Origin: G016756615 sp035556195
GTDB lineage: Bacteria > Pseudomonadota > Alphaproteobacteria > Rhizobiales > Rhizobiaceae
Assembly (NCBI GenBank): GCA_035556195.1
Contig: DATMFK010000016.1
Location: forward strand, 62,001 to 126,000
Direction: 5' to 3'
DNA: 64,000 nucleotides
Made by a program: the position numbers and the translations under genes. This document shows, one piece after another, positions 52,290-60,863 of this stretch; the first letter of the stretch is position 1; every line of letters starts with the position of its first letter. Under the pieces are notes generated by a model, which was not told the DNA's origin, did no database searches, and worked only from the letters and a program-made list of their open reading frames with translations.

Positions 52290-53462
52290 ATGGCTAAGAG
52301 CAAAAACGAGGGCAAAGGCATCAACACGCGTCTTGCCCATGTGGGCAACGATCCACACGCCTATTTCGGATTTGTCAATCCGCCGGTGGTGCATGCATCG
52401 ACCGTGCTGTTCCGAAGCGCCGAAATGATGGCGAACCGGAACCAACGCTACACATACGGGACGCACGGCACGCCGACAACCGAGGCGTTGGCTACCGCGA
52501 TGGATGATCTGGAAGGATCTGCCGGCACGGTGATCGTTCCTTCCGGTCTTGCGGCGGTGGTTGTTCCGATGCTCGCCTTCCTGTCGGCAGGCGACCATGC
52601 GCTGATAACGGATTCGGTCTACGCCCCGACGCGCCACTTCGCCGACACGATGCTGAAACGCTTCGGGGTCGAGGTCGAATACTATGATCCGCAGGTCGGC
52701 GCAGGCATTTCGACTCTCATGAAGGCAAACACCAAGGTGGTCTTCACCGAGTCGCCCGGCTCGAACACGTTCGAGATCCAGGACATTCCAGCCATCGCCA
52801 AGGCCGCCCATGCCGCCGGCGCGGTTGTTCTGATGGACAATACCTGGGCGACACCGCTCTATTTCAAGGCGCTGGAGTTCGGTGTCGACGTCACCATTCA
52901 CGCCGCGACCAAATATCCCGCCGGCCACTCCGACGTTCTGCTGGGGACGGTTTCGGCCAATGCCGCCTGTTGGCCAAGACTGCACGACACGTTCCGCGCC
53001 ATGGGTTGTTGTGCGGCTCCGGACGACGTCTATCAGGTGCTGCGCGGCCTTCGCACGATGGGGGTCCGCCTGGAGCGCCATCAGGAGAGCGCCCTGGACA
53101 TCGCTCGCTGGCTGGAGCAGCAGCCCGGCGTAGCCCGCGTCCTCCACCCCGCCCTGGAAAGCCATCCAGGCCATGGGCTCTGGAAACGCGATTTCTCCGG
53201 CTCGAGTGGTATCTTCTCGGTTGTTCTCCAAGGCGGCGGCGTCAAGCAAGCTCACGCCTTCCTGGACGCCCTGGAGATCTTCGGGCTCGGCTATTCGTGG
53301 GGCGGCTTCGAAAGTCTCGCGGTCCCGGTTTTCCTGGGCGACAGGACCGTTGCAAAGGCACCCGCCGAGGGGCCAGTCATCCGGCTGCAGATCGGACTGG
53401 AGGATGTCGTGGACTTGAAGGCGGACATTGCGCGTGGCCTGTCTGCGGCGGCGAATGCCTAG
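52290..53462 (+). CDS. metC: Cystathionine beta-lyase
   Basis: PLP-dependent Cys/Met-metabolism enzyme, 390 aa, splitting cystathionine into homocysteine, pyruvate and ammonia. PLP lysine in HAATKYPAGHSD, Asp in MDNTWATP, and YTYGTHGTPTTEAL near the N-terminus. Trp-containing SWGGFESLA C-terminal block is characteristic of MetC. ATG 52290-52292 lies within CATG, opposite a possible start of the PAP2 gene. Followed by a strong hairpin. Confidence 0.92.
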   Translation: MAKSKNEGKGINTRLAHVGNDPHAYFGFVNPPVVHASTVLFRSAEMMANRNQRYTYGTHGTPTTEALATAMDDLEGSAGTVIVPSGLAAVVVPMLAFLSAGDHALITDSVYAPTRHFADTMLKRFGVEVEYYDPQVGAGISTLMKANTKVVFTESPGSNTFEIQDIPAIAKAAHAAGAVVLMDNTWATPLYFKALEFGVDVTIHAATKYPAGHSDVLLGTVSANAACWPRLHDTFRAMGCCAAPDDVYQVLRGLRTMGVRLERHQESALDIARWLEQQPGVARVLHPALESHPGHGLWKRDFSGSSGIFSVVLQGGGVKQAHAFLDALEIFGLGYSWGGFESLAVPVFLGDRTVAKAPAEGPVIRLQIGLEDVVDLKADIARGLSAAANA

Positions 53463-53486
53463 GCCTCGAGCGCCACGAACCACCCT

Positions 53487-53513
53487 GAACGCTCGGCGCG
53501 CGGCCGAGCGTTC
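53487..53513 (+). terminator. Terminator-like hairpin after metC
   Basis: Ten-base perfect stem GAACGCTCGG/CCGAGCGTTC (53487-53496 and 53504-53513) with a 7-base loop, 24 bases past the metC stop. GC-rich, but no T-run follows. Confidence 0.6.
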
Positions 53514-53639
53514 ATCTACCCGGACAAGAGCCGCCGCGCGTCATTCCGCTCGACCGGCCCTGCAGTCATTGTCAGGCCGCACTCGCCGCAGCCCAAGGCA
53601 GTCCACTTGGCTGCAATCGATCTGGCGGCCACACCGCCC

Positions 53640-53723
53640 TCAGAACATGGTCGAGAACGCGATCGCCAGCACAAGCGATACGCAGACCAGCACCAATGGG
53701 GCTATAGCATTGTCGACGTTCAT
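53640..53723 (-). CDS. Possible 27-residue single-span membrane peptide
   Basis: Between metC and the tRNA a short frame reads Met-Asn-Val-Asp-Asn-Ala, then a hydrophobic run of about 17 residues, ending Phe-Ser-Thr-Met-Phe. GGAGGACG lies about ten bases before the ATG (53721-53723). The sharp polar/hydrophobic layout suits a small membrane protein, but nothing else supports it. The rest of 53514-53987 holds no convincing gene. Confidence 0.3.
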   Translation of the reverse strand: MNVDNAIAPLVLVCVSLVLAIAFSTMF

Positions 53724-53987
53724 CCCCGTACGTCCTCCATGCAGCCATCCCCGCCTGCATTGGATCGAGACCGGATCATTGCGCTCCTCGCGAGCCGGCC
53801 GAGCAGCTATTAATTTTTCGTTAATATGTCGGAAATGGGGCGCTCGTGCGATGGCTCCGCACCGCCCCTGCGGTAGGACGGTCGCGACCCGCCATTCCGT
53901 CAAGGCGCATCTGATGGTCCTCGCGCAACACACACAGGCGCGACCGCCCTTGGCTCAAAGGAAAATTGAGAGGAATCAAGAAGTTAA

Positions 53988-54064
53988 TGGCGATCCCGGC
54001 AGGATTCGAACCTGCGACCATCGGCTTAGAAGGCCGGTGCTCTATCCAGCTGAGCTACGGGACC
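53988..54064 (-). tRNA. tRNA-Arg (anticodon TCT)
   Basis: 77 bases including an encoded CCA. Acceptor arm GGTCCCG/CGGGATC (one G-T pair), D-arm GCTCAGCTGGATAGAGC, anticodon loop CTTCTAA with TCT at 54028-54030, and T-arm with GGTTCGAATCC. It decodes AGA/AGG. Its 3' end faces metC. Confidence 0.95.
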
Positions 54065-54122
54065 GTCGGCACCGGTCCGGCCGGTGCCTGGTGTTGAAGC
54101 CGGCCTTGGCCGGCCAAAACGC

Positions 54123-54428
54123 CTAGTGTGTCCAAGGCGTCCTGCGGTCATAGCGGAAATTCTCCGCATAGGAAATCTGGCGCCGTTTGACTTCCTTCGG
54201 CATCTCGACGCGATAGGCGATGCCATGCTTCTCGGCATAGGCGACGGCCTCTTCGCGCGAGTTGAACGTCAGCCGGATCTGGCTCTTCATATCGGACGAA
54301 CTGGTATAGCCCATGAGCGGATCGATCTTGCGCGGCGTCTCGGGATCGAATTCCAGTACCCAGTAGCCGGTTTTCCCCTTTCCCGACTGCATCGCCGTCT
54401 TGGCGGGGCTGAAAATGCGTGCGGACAT
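54123..54428 (-). CDS. Complex I accessory subunit, NDUFS4-like (ETC_C1_NDUFA4 domain)
   Basis: Protein of 101 aa starting Met-Ser-Ala-Arg-Ile-Phe. Family blocks: AKTAMQSGKGKT near the start, WVLEF(D/E)P, DPLMGYTSSSDMKSQIRLTF and the YAEKHGIAYRV region. Homologous to the mitochondrial NDUFS4/AQDQ subunit found as an accessory protein of alphaproteobacterial NADH dehydrogenase. Frame extends upstream to 54503; the conserved part begins at ATG 54428. Lies 58 bases beyond the tRNA. Confidence 0.88.
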   Translation of the reverse strand: MSARIFSPAKTAMQSGKGKTGYWVLEFDPETPRKIDPLMGYTSSSDMKSQIRLTFNSREEAVAYAEKHGIAYRVEMPKEVKRRQISYAENFRYDRRTPWTH

Positions 54429-54600
54429 ATCCTTCATTCCTTGCTTCGGCGCGTGGCGCCTCGACCTGAAGGCGTCAATACTGTGCATTGCGCCCAACAG
54501 CAAGCGGGGGCGGCAACGAGCACCGCGGACAAGTTGCCGCCGGCCTTTCGCTCCCCACCCGATTTCGCATGCCTGAGAGCCGGAGGGCAGGAAGACAGCA

Positions 54601-56334
54601 TCACGTCATGCATTCCAGCGCTTCCCTGTAACGCCGCGAGAAATCAAGAAGTCTGGCTTGCTCGGCCCCCACAGCCGCTTCAGCCGAGGTCGTCCACAAC
54701 CCCAGTTGGAAGGCGAGGTAACAGACCTTGAAGACGGCAAGAAGGTCAGGATCGACCGGCCGCCCGCAGCCTTCTGAGACCCGTAGGCACAACTCGGCCG
54801 TTTCGTTCCTCGAAAGGTCGTGCTCGACGGCGGCCCCGGCGATATCCCAGGCGACGTCCTGGGCACCGATCAAATCATGCCCCGCACTGTGGTCAAGCGC
54901 ATCCGCCTTTATCAGCTGTCCGCCCGGGCGACGAACCCATTCCCAGGCATGGAGGCGATTGTCGCTGTCGATCCTGCGGATTTTGCTTTCAAGGCGCAGC
55001 CCGTCGCGCAACAAGGGCGCATATCGAGCCGCGGCCGTCGGCCCGATTGCACATTCGATGTTATGCGATGCCATCTGCGCCAGCCGTTCCAAGGATGCTC
55101 CCGGAAGAGACGTCTCAAAGCGGCTTGCCCTGAAAGCTAGATACCTCGCCATCTCTGCTACCAAGCAAGTGCGATCGTCGACCTTGGAAGGCGCCTCGCC
55201 ATCGACCCAACGCTGGACGATAAAGCCGTAACGAAGACCGGCGACCTCGGGCCCGAGCCCAGCCTCCGCCAAGCTTTGCGCGACGCGCAGCTTGCGCGCG
55301 CCATCCTCCCCAAGCCCCGCGAACTTGACCAACCACTTGCAGCCATCCGACACGGCCAGGAATTTGCGCCGTTCGAACCGCCCATCCGCCGGAAGCCACG
55401 ACGTTTCATCGACACGGGCAAGGCGACGCCAGCCACCGCCCGAAATATCCTGGAGCTGGCAATCCAGAGGGCCTATGAGACCGGTCACCCATCCCGCGAT
55501 CGAATCCTCCCGCCTCTGAGGCATCAGGAACAATGTATCGAAACCAACGACGTGGCGAGGCGCCTCGCGCCACCGCTTCCGGATTTCGTCGGATGCCCGC
55601 GACCCTGGTTCGCCCTCGTGGCTGGGAAAGAAGTGGATGTCCTTTCTCCTGGTTCCGCATCGCTCCAACCAGTCCGCCACAGCTGCGAACGAGCTGCCCG
55701 ACAGGCCGGGCCCTTCGTCCACGACCGCGCATGGCAGATCGGGACGCTCAGCCATTTCGATCGTCAATTCCGGCGCGACCTCGAGCCGGCGCTGGAAGGG
55801 GTGGCCAATCGGGCGCACGGTAACAGGCGGTGCTGCTCCAAGCGCCGCAGCCACCAATGCCGAAAGGCCAGTTCCGATACTGCGGATGCCGACGACGCGC
55901 GTCTCGGGGCCGAGGCCTGAACGCCGTGCCGCGGCCAGGTAGCTTTCCGGATACAAGGCATAGAAAGCGTAGCCCTCCGCCCGCCGAAGACGGACCGGCT
56001 CTTGCCAGTCCAGCTCAGGGAGAAGATCTTCGATTGCTGGAATGAGAGGCGCCAGCCGCCGCGTGCCTCGCGATCGGTCGATGGCACGAGCAAGAACGAG
56101 GAGGAGCCGGCTCCCTGCATCCTGGCGCGGGGAACGACCGTCGCAGCCGCGCTGCTCGGCTTCGGCGTCTGCGATCCCCTGGACAAATTCACTTGCCAGC
56201 AGGAAAGCGACGACCAGCGTCGCGTGCCGCTCGATGCCGGTGCGCCCGCGCTGTGCCGCGTCGACCAGCTCGAGAAACGACCGGCGAATGGCCGCCGGCC
56301 GCTCCCGGCGCTCCAAGTCGCCATAGATCAACAT
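54601..56334 (-). CDS. Phosphoribosyltransferase-like / kinase-like fusion protein
   Basis: Protein of 577 aa that I do not recognise as any characterised enzyme. Residues ~115-250 look like a type I phosphoribosyltransferase: VVGIRSIGTG strand-loop and a PRPP-loop-type VVDEGPGLSGSS (204-215). Residues ~320-577 resemble a small-molecule kinase of the aminoglycoside-phosphotransferase class: KWLVKFAG with Lys337, then acidic positions Asp481, Asp487 and Asp493 near LIKADALDHSAGHDLIGAQD (core DHSAGHDL); the canonical HxDxxxxN loop is replaced by DNRLHAWEW. The N-terminal ~100 residues are helical. It is divergent from the inositol-phosphate synthase run, 159 bases apart, suggesting a joint role. 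Confidence 0.65.
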   Translation of the reverse strand: MLIYGDLERRERPAAIRRSFLELVDAAQRGRTGIERHATLVVAFLLASEFVQGIADAEAEQRGCDGRSPRQDAGSRLLLVLARAIDRSRGTRRLAPLIPAIEDLLPELDWQEPVRLRRAEGYAFYALYPESYLAAARRSGLGPETRVVGIRSIGTGLSALVAAALGAAPPVTVRPIGHPFQRRLEVAPELTIEMAERPDLPCAVVDEGPGLSGSSFAAVADWLERCGTRRKDIHFFPSHEGEPGSRASDEIRKRWREAPRHVVGFDTLFLMPQRREDSIAGWVTGLIGPLDCQLQDISGGGWRRLARVDETSWLPADGRFERRKFLAVSDGCKWLVKFAGLGEDGARKLRVAQSLAEAGLGPEVAGLRYGFIVQRWVDGEAPSKVDDRTCLVAEMARYLAFRASRFETSLPGASLERLAQMASHNIECAIGPTAAARYAPLLRDGLRLESKIRRIDSDNRLHAWEWVRRPGGQLIKADALDHSAGHDLIGAQDVAWDIAGAAVEHDLSRNETAELCLRVSEGCGRPVDPDLLAVFKVCYLAFQLGLWTTSAEAAVGAEQARLLDFSRRYREALECMT

Positions 56335-56493
56335 TCCGGGTCTCCATCATGTCGATTCTCCGAACGTCGAAGCCAAGTCTTTGATCCCGCGCGGTCGCGT
56401 TACCCCCGCCGTCCGACAACCCATGCAGGAGGTGGAACAAACAATTCCCTTGTCTGTTCGGCGAGGGAACGAACCAGCCGATGGCGGAATTCA

Positions 56494-57597
56494 ATGCGAT
56501 CCAAGAAAGTTCGAGTCGGCCTTGTCGGTGTGGGAAACTGCGCCTCCTCCTTGGTGCAGGGGCTGACCTATTACCGAGATGCACAAGGCAATGAGCCCAT
56601 TCCCGGCCTGATGAACGCCGATGTCGGCGGCTATCGCATAAGCGACGTCGAAATTTCCTGCGCGTTCGACATCGCCGAGGGGAAAGTCGGTCGCGAGGTC
56701 TCTGAAGCGATCTTCGCGGCGCCGAACAATACGTTCCGCTTCGCCGAGGTGCCGGCCACCGGTGTTCGCGTCGATAGGGGCAAGACACTGGACGGCATCG
56801 GTAAGTATCTCGAGAACCAGATCGCGGAGTCCCGCGAGCCGGTTGCGGACGTCGCGGAGATCCTCCGCAGCAGCCGCACCGATGTCGTCGCATGCTACCT
56901 GCCGGTCGGATCGGAACGCGCGGTCGCCTGGTATGCCGAAAGAGCGCTGGAGGCGCGGTGCGCGTTTGTGAATTGCATCCCGGTGTTCGTTGCATCGCGG
57001 CCCGAATGGCGCCGACGGTTCGAAGCCCATGGCCTCCCCCTTATCGGCGACGACATAAAGAGCCAGGTCGGCGCAACCATCGTCCACCGGCTCCTCACAA
57101 ATCTCTTCCGGGAGCGCGGCGTCAGGCTCGATCGCACCTACCAGCTGAATTTCGGCGGCAATACCGATTTCCTCAACATGCTCGAACGTGAACGCCTTGA
57201 ATCGAAGAAGATCTCGAAGACGCAATCGGTCATGAGCCAGCTGGATGTTCCGCTCCGGGCCGATGACGTCCATGTCGGCCCGAGCGATCACGTGCCGTGG
57301 CTCACCGACCGCAAATGGGCCTATATCCGTCTCGAGGGCACGACCTTTGGCGGCGTTCCGCTCAATGCCGAATTGAAGCTGGAAGTCTGGGATTCGCCCA
57401 ATTCCGCCGGAGTGGTGATCGATGCGGTTCGGTGCGCCAAGCTTGCGCTCGACCGCGGCATCTCCGGTGCGCTGGTCGGTCCCTCCAGCTATTTCATGAA
57501 GTCGCCCCCGCAGCAATTTACCGACGCTGAAGCCCGCGAGCGCACCTTGCGTTTCATCGCCGGGCAAGACGAACTTGTTCTTGGTGCGGCGGAATGA
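56494..57597 (+). CDS. ino1: Inositol-3-phosphate synthase, actinobacterial type
   Basis: NAD-dependent enzyme, 367 aa, turning glucose 6-phosphate into 1D-myo-inositol 3-phosphate. Rossmann motif GLVGVGNCASSL (9-20); catalytic-core blocks FGGNTDFLNM, LEGTTFGGVPLNAELKLEVWDSPNSAG (core DSPNSAG) and ALDRGISGAL. Length and motifs match the short (~360 aa) mycobacterial Ino1 class, not the ~500-aa eukaryotic one. Start ATG 56494 with GGCGGA upstream; the long upstream frame is antisense to the previous gene. First gene of a rightward run of nine overlapping or nearly touching genes. Confidence 0.9.
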   Translation: MRSKKVRVGLVGVGNCASSLVQGLTYYRDAQGNEPIPGLMNADVGGYRISDVEISCAFDIAEGKVGREVSEAIFAAPNNTFRFAEVPATGVRVDRGKTLDGIGKYLENQIAESREPVADVAEILRSSRTDVVACYLPVGSERAVAWYAERALEARCAFVNCIPVFVASRPEWRRRFEAHGLPLIGDDIKSQVGATIVHRLLTNLFRERGVRLDRTYQLNFGGNTDFLNMLERERLESKKISKTQSVMSQLDVPLRADDVHVGPSDHVPWLTDRKWAYIRLEGTTFGGVPLNAELKLEVWDSPNSAGVVIDAVRCAKLALDRGISGALVGPSSYFMKSPPQQFTDAEARERTLRFIAGQDELVLGAAE

Positions 57598-58193
57598 CCA
57601 CGACCTTCTTCCTTGTCAGGCACGCCGCCCACGACAATGTCGGGCTGTTCCTCGCCGGCCGCGCGAAGGACGTTCGCCTTGGCATCGAGGGCCGCGCTCA
57701 GGCCGAACGACTGGCGAGGCGGATGCAACGCGAGCGTTTTGCCGCGGTCGTCTCAAGCCCGCGCGAACGCGCAAGGGAGACAGCTGCCGCGATCGTCGCG
57801 GATTCGGAATCGGTGCCGATTCTCGTGCGAGACGAACTCGACGAGATCGATTTCGGGTGTTGGTCGGGCAAGACCTTCGAAGAACTCAACGAAGACGCCG
57901 ACTGGCGTCTGTGGAACGCCAAACGCCAGGTGGCAAAGACGCCAGGTGGCGAGACAATGTTGGACGTCGAGCGGAGGGTGCTGGCGTGCATGCGCGATAT
58001 CGCGGCCGCCCACCCGAACGAGGGGGCTGTGCTCGTCAGCCACGCGGATGTGATCAAGGCCGCTGTGTGCCACGTCCTGGACCTCCCATCCGACCACGCC
58101 TTCCGGTTCGACATCGACCCGGCCTCGATCACCACCCTGGTCATGGGCGCCTGGGGAGCCAAACTTCTCGGTCTCAACGAAACCGCGTGGTGA
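57594..58193 (+). CDS. Histidine phosphatase family protein
   Basis: Cytosolic phosphatase, 199 aa, PhoE/CobC-like. Catalytic His10 sits in LVRHAAHD (RHA instead of the more common RHG), Arg near SSPRERARET, Glu in DELDEIDFG, second His in LVSHADV. It overlaps ino1 by four bases (ATGA), so it is translated with it. A natural hypothesis is removal of the phosphate from an inositol phosphate or glycosyl-inositol phosphate made by the neighbours; this is inference. Confidence 0.87.
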   Translation: MTTTFFLVRHAAHDNVGLFLAGRAKDVRLGIEGRAQAERLARRMQRERFAAVVSSPRERARETAAAIVADSESVPILVRDELDEIDFGCWSGKTFEELNEDADWRLWNAKRQVAKTPGGETMLDVERRVLACMRDIAAAHPNEGAVLVSHADVIKAAVCHVLDLPSDHAFRFDIDPASITTLVMGAWGAKLLGLNETAW

Positions 58194-58210
58194 AGGGGAG
58201 GAGCGGAATC

Positions 58211-59305
58211 GTGAAGATAACGATCTTCGGGCTTACTGTGAGTTCTTCCTGGGGGAATGGCCACGCGACGCTCTGGCGCGGACTGATCCGCGCCTTCGCG
58301 CGGCGCGGATGGAACGTCGTCTTCTTTGAGCGCGACGTGCCCTACTATGCCGGTACGCGTGATCTTGGCCACATGGAGGATGCCGACCTCGTTCTCTATG
58401 CCGACTGGTCCGCAATCCGACAACGTGCGGCGCGCGAGGTGGCCGACGCCGACGTCGCGATCGTCACCTCCTATTGTCCCGACGCACTACCCGCCACGCA
58501 ACTGGTGTTGGAGGCGCCCTCGGCCCTTCGCGTTTTCTATGACCTCGACACGCCTGTCACGCTGTCGAACCTCAAGAACGGACAGCGCCCGGAATATATC
58601 GGCCCCGACGGCCTGAGGGGGTTCGATCTCGCACTCAGCTATACGGGGGGGGCGGCTCTCGACGAGTTGAGCTCTCTTTTGGGAGCGCCCAAGGCTCTGC
58701 CGTTCTATGGTCACGTCGACCCCGACAAACATCATCCTGAAATGCAAGATCCCTGCTTCGCGGGCGATCTATCCTATCTGGGCACCTATGCCGAGGACCG
58801 TCAGGAGGCGATCGAGCGCTTCCTTGTGGAGCCGGCGTGGCGGCGCCCCGAATGCCGCTTTGTCATCGGAGGCGCCCAATACCCGCAAGACTTTCCCTGG
58901 GCGCCGAACATCTATTTCGTGCGGCACCTGCCGCCGCCCGATCATCCTCGCTTTTTCACATCATCGAGGCTCACGCTGAATGTAACTCGCAGGGCGATGG
59001 CGGAGATGGGCTGGTGCCCATCGGGCCGGCTCTTCGAGGCAGCCGCCTGCGGAGCAGCCATCGTCACGGACGTCTGGCCCGGGCTCGACAGTTTTTTCGC
59101 CCCGGGCTGGGAAGTCCTGCCGGTCGACACGACCGAAGACGTGATTGCCGCACTGAATCTCACGGATCAGGAGCTGAAGCGGCTTCGGGAAAATGCTCGG
59201 GAACGCGTGCTTGCCGAACACACCTCGGACAGGCGGGCAACAGAATTCGAGGCGATCGTCTCGGACGCAAGGAGATGCCCCGCCTCGATTTCGGAGGTCG
59301 CATAA
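58211..59305 (+). CDS. CgeB-like glycosyltransferase
   Basis: Cytosolic glycosyltransferase, 364 aa, GT-B fold. N-lobe: FGLTVSSSWGNGHATLWRGL (core WGNGHA) and FFERDVPYYAGTRDL. C-lobe: GRLFEAAACGAAIVTDVWPGLDSFF, a Glyco_trans_1_2/CgeB signature (core FEAAACGA). The start is GTG 58211 with GGGGAGGAG upstream. CgeB relatives add sugars to surface glycans or spore coats; acceptor and donor are unknown. Ends with TAATG overlapping the next start. Confidence 0.85.
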   Translation: MKITIFGLTVSSSWGNGHATLWRGLIRAFARRGWNVVFFERDVPYYAGTRDLGHMEDADLVLYADWSAIRQRAAREVADADVAIVTSYCPDALPATQLVLEAPSALRVFYDLDTPVTLSNLKNGQRPEYIGPDGLRGFDLALSYTGGAALDELSSLLGAPKALPFYGHVDPDKHHPEMQDPCFAGDLSYLGTYAEDRQEAIERFLVEPAWRRPECRFVIGGAQYPQDFPWAPNIYFVRHLPPPDHPRFFTSSRLTLNVTRRAMAEMGWCPSGRLFEAAACGAAIVTDVWPGLDSFFAPGWEVLPVDTTEDVIAALNLTDQELKRLRENARERVLAEHTSDRRATEFEAIVSDARRCPASISEVA

Positions 59306-60102
59306 TGCTCGGCATCATCCCCGCTGCTGGACGTGGCAGCAGAATTCAGCCGCTCGGCTTTTCCAAGGAATTGCTTCCAGTCGGAAGCCGTCGCGATGGG
59401 CTTGGGGAACGGCCGCGCGCGGTCAGCGAATACCTTGTTCAGCGCATGGTCGACGGCGGAGCGGACAAGCTTTGCTTCGTCATCGGTCCGGGAAAGTCGG
59501 ACATCCTTGAATACTATGCCGGCGGCTATGAAGAGATTCCGGCAGTCTTCGTCGTCCAACCGGAGCCCGCCGGCCTTTGCGATGCGATCTTCCAAGCCGT
59601 GTCCCTGGTTCGGCCGGACGAGCCCGTCCTGATCGGGCTTCCCGACACGGTTTGGTACCCTCCCGAGGGTTTCAGTGAACTACCTGACGACCTGCTGGCA
59701 TTTCTGCTCTTCCCGGTCGAGCGTCCCGAATTCTTCGACGCCGTCGTAATCGATGAAAGCGGGGCAGTCCGCGAGATCCAGGTGAAGCAGCAAGGCGCGC
59801 AATCCAACTGGATCTGGGGCGCATTCAAGATGCCCGGCCGCGTGCTGCAGGATCTCCACGCTCTCTGGCGCGCTCGAGAAAGAGCGGACGAGTATTTCGG
59901 CACACTGGTCAACGCCTACCTTGCCGGCGGCGGCAAGGCGATCGGGGTGAAGGCAGGCACCGCCTACGTGGATGTGGGTACATTCGACGGCTATCGCGCC
60001 GCCATCAATCTGCTGACCCAAATGGACGAGAGGGAAACGCCTGGAGTTCCGGGCCACGGGGGCCCTCTTCGCGACGGCGCGTTCGGGGAAAGGATAGTAT
60101 GA
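59305..60102 (+). CDS. Sugar-nucleotide (NTP) transferase
   Basis: Nucleotidyltransferase, 265 aa, of the glucose-1-phosphate uridylyl/thymidylyl family. Signature IIPAAGRGSRIQPLGFSKEL (core PAAGRGSR, Lys of FSKEL), Mg-binding Asp in LIGLPDTVWY, second Asp in YVDVGTFDGYRAA. It would activate a sugar phosphate to an NDP-sugar, presumably the donor for one of the two glycosyltransferases. Closest functional class cannot be fixed. Overlaps both neighbours (TAATG and ATGA-type). Confidence 0.87.
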   Translation: MLGIIPAAGRGSRIQPLGFSKELLPVGSRRDGLGERPRAVSEYLVQRMVDGGADKLCFVIGPGKSDILEYYAGGYEEIPAVFVVQPEPAGLCDAIFQAVSLVRPDEPVLIGLPDTVWYPPEGFSELPDDLLAFLLFPVERPEFFDAVVIDESGAVREIQVKQQGAQSNWIWGAFKMPGRVLQDLHALWRARERADEYFGTLVNAYLAGGGKAIGVKAGTAYVDVGTFDGYRAAINLLTQMDERETPGVPGHGGPLRDGAFGERIV

Positions 60103-60863
60103 TGCGGTTCTCCAGCGAGGAAATCCGTCGTCGGGTCGAAGCGCTCGGGCCGTGGTTCCAGAACATCGACCTCGGTGGTATTGCGACGGCGCCCGATCAC
60201 TACCTGGGCAACTATCCCTACGAAAAATGGCGCAAATTCGCGGATGCGATTCCGACCGACCTTCGCGGACGGACCGTCCTCGATATCGGTTGTAACGCCG
60301 GGTTCTATTCCATCGAGATGAAGCGGCGCGGCGCCGACCGGGTGCTCGGCATCGATTTCGACGAAAGCTATCTCGCCCAGGCAAAGTTCGCGGCCGACGT
60401 GGCAGGCGCGGATATCGAGCTTCGTCTCCTTTCGGTTTACGATGTCGGGTCGCTCGGGGAAAAGTTCGACATCGTCCTGTTCATGGGCGTTCTCTACCAT
60501 TTGCGTCACCCCCTCTTGGCGCTCGATCTCGTTCGCGAGCACGTCGTGGGCGACCTCATGGTGTTTCAGTCGATGCAGCGGGGCAGCAGCAGCGCGCCAT
60601 CCCTGGAAGAGAACTATCCCTTCTGGAATTACGATCTTTTCGACAGCCCTGATTTTCCGAAGCTGCATTTCATCGAACGCCGCTACGCGAACGACCCGAC
60701 GAACTGGTGGATACCCAATCGCGCCTGCATGGAGGGCATGCTGCGCAGTGCAGGTTTCGAGATCACCGCCCATCCCGAAGACGAGGTCTATCTGTGCCGC
60801 CCCGCCGCCCATCCGCAGGGTGAAGGCGCAGTCTATCCCGCGAAAGGACGACAGCATGATTGA
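60099..60863 (+). CDS. SAM-dependent methyltransferase, CmoB-like (resembles TIGR04290 family)
   Basis: Class I methyltransferase, 254 aa. SAM motif I VLDIGCNAGFYS, acidic GIDFDESYL, motif IV LFMGVLYHLRHP. The N-terminal WFQNIDLGG and the C-terminal NWWIPNRACMEGMLRSAGF blocks resemble CmoB/tRNA-mo5U34-type enzymes, but the genomic setting with sugar genes points to a small-molecule or glycan substrate, as in the CmoB-like TIGR04290 group. ATG-ATG start with GGAAAGGA upstream, overlapping the previous stop by four bases. Confidence 0.83.
   Translation: MMRFSSEEIRRRVEALGPWFQNIDLGGIATAPDHYLGNYPYEKWRKFADAIPTDLRGRTVLDIGCNAGFYSIEMKRRGADRVLGIDFDESYLAQAKFAADVAGADIELRLLSVYDVGSLGEKFDIVLFMGVLYHLRHPLLALDLVREHVVGDLMVFQSMQRGSSSAPSLEENYPFWNYDLFDSPDFPKLHFIERRYANDPTNWWIPNRACMEGMLRSAGFEITAHPEDEVYLCRPAAHPQGEGAVYPAKGRQHD

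Noticed and set aside
53988..54064. tRNA-Arg as integration site of an island carrying the inositol cassette
   Set aside because: The tRNA 3' end faces metC, away from the cassette; there is no integrase and no repeat of the tRNA 3' end near the cassette.
53428..54126. 232-codon plus-strand frame spanning the metC terminator and tRNA-Arg
   Set aside because: It crosses a strong hairpin and a tRNA gene and has shadow-like Arg/Ser-rich composition.
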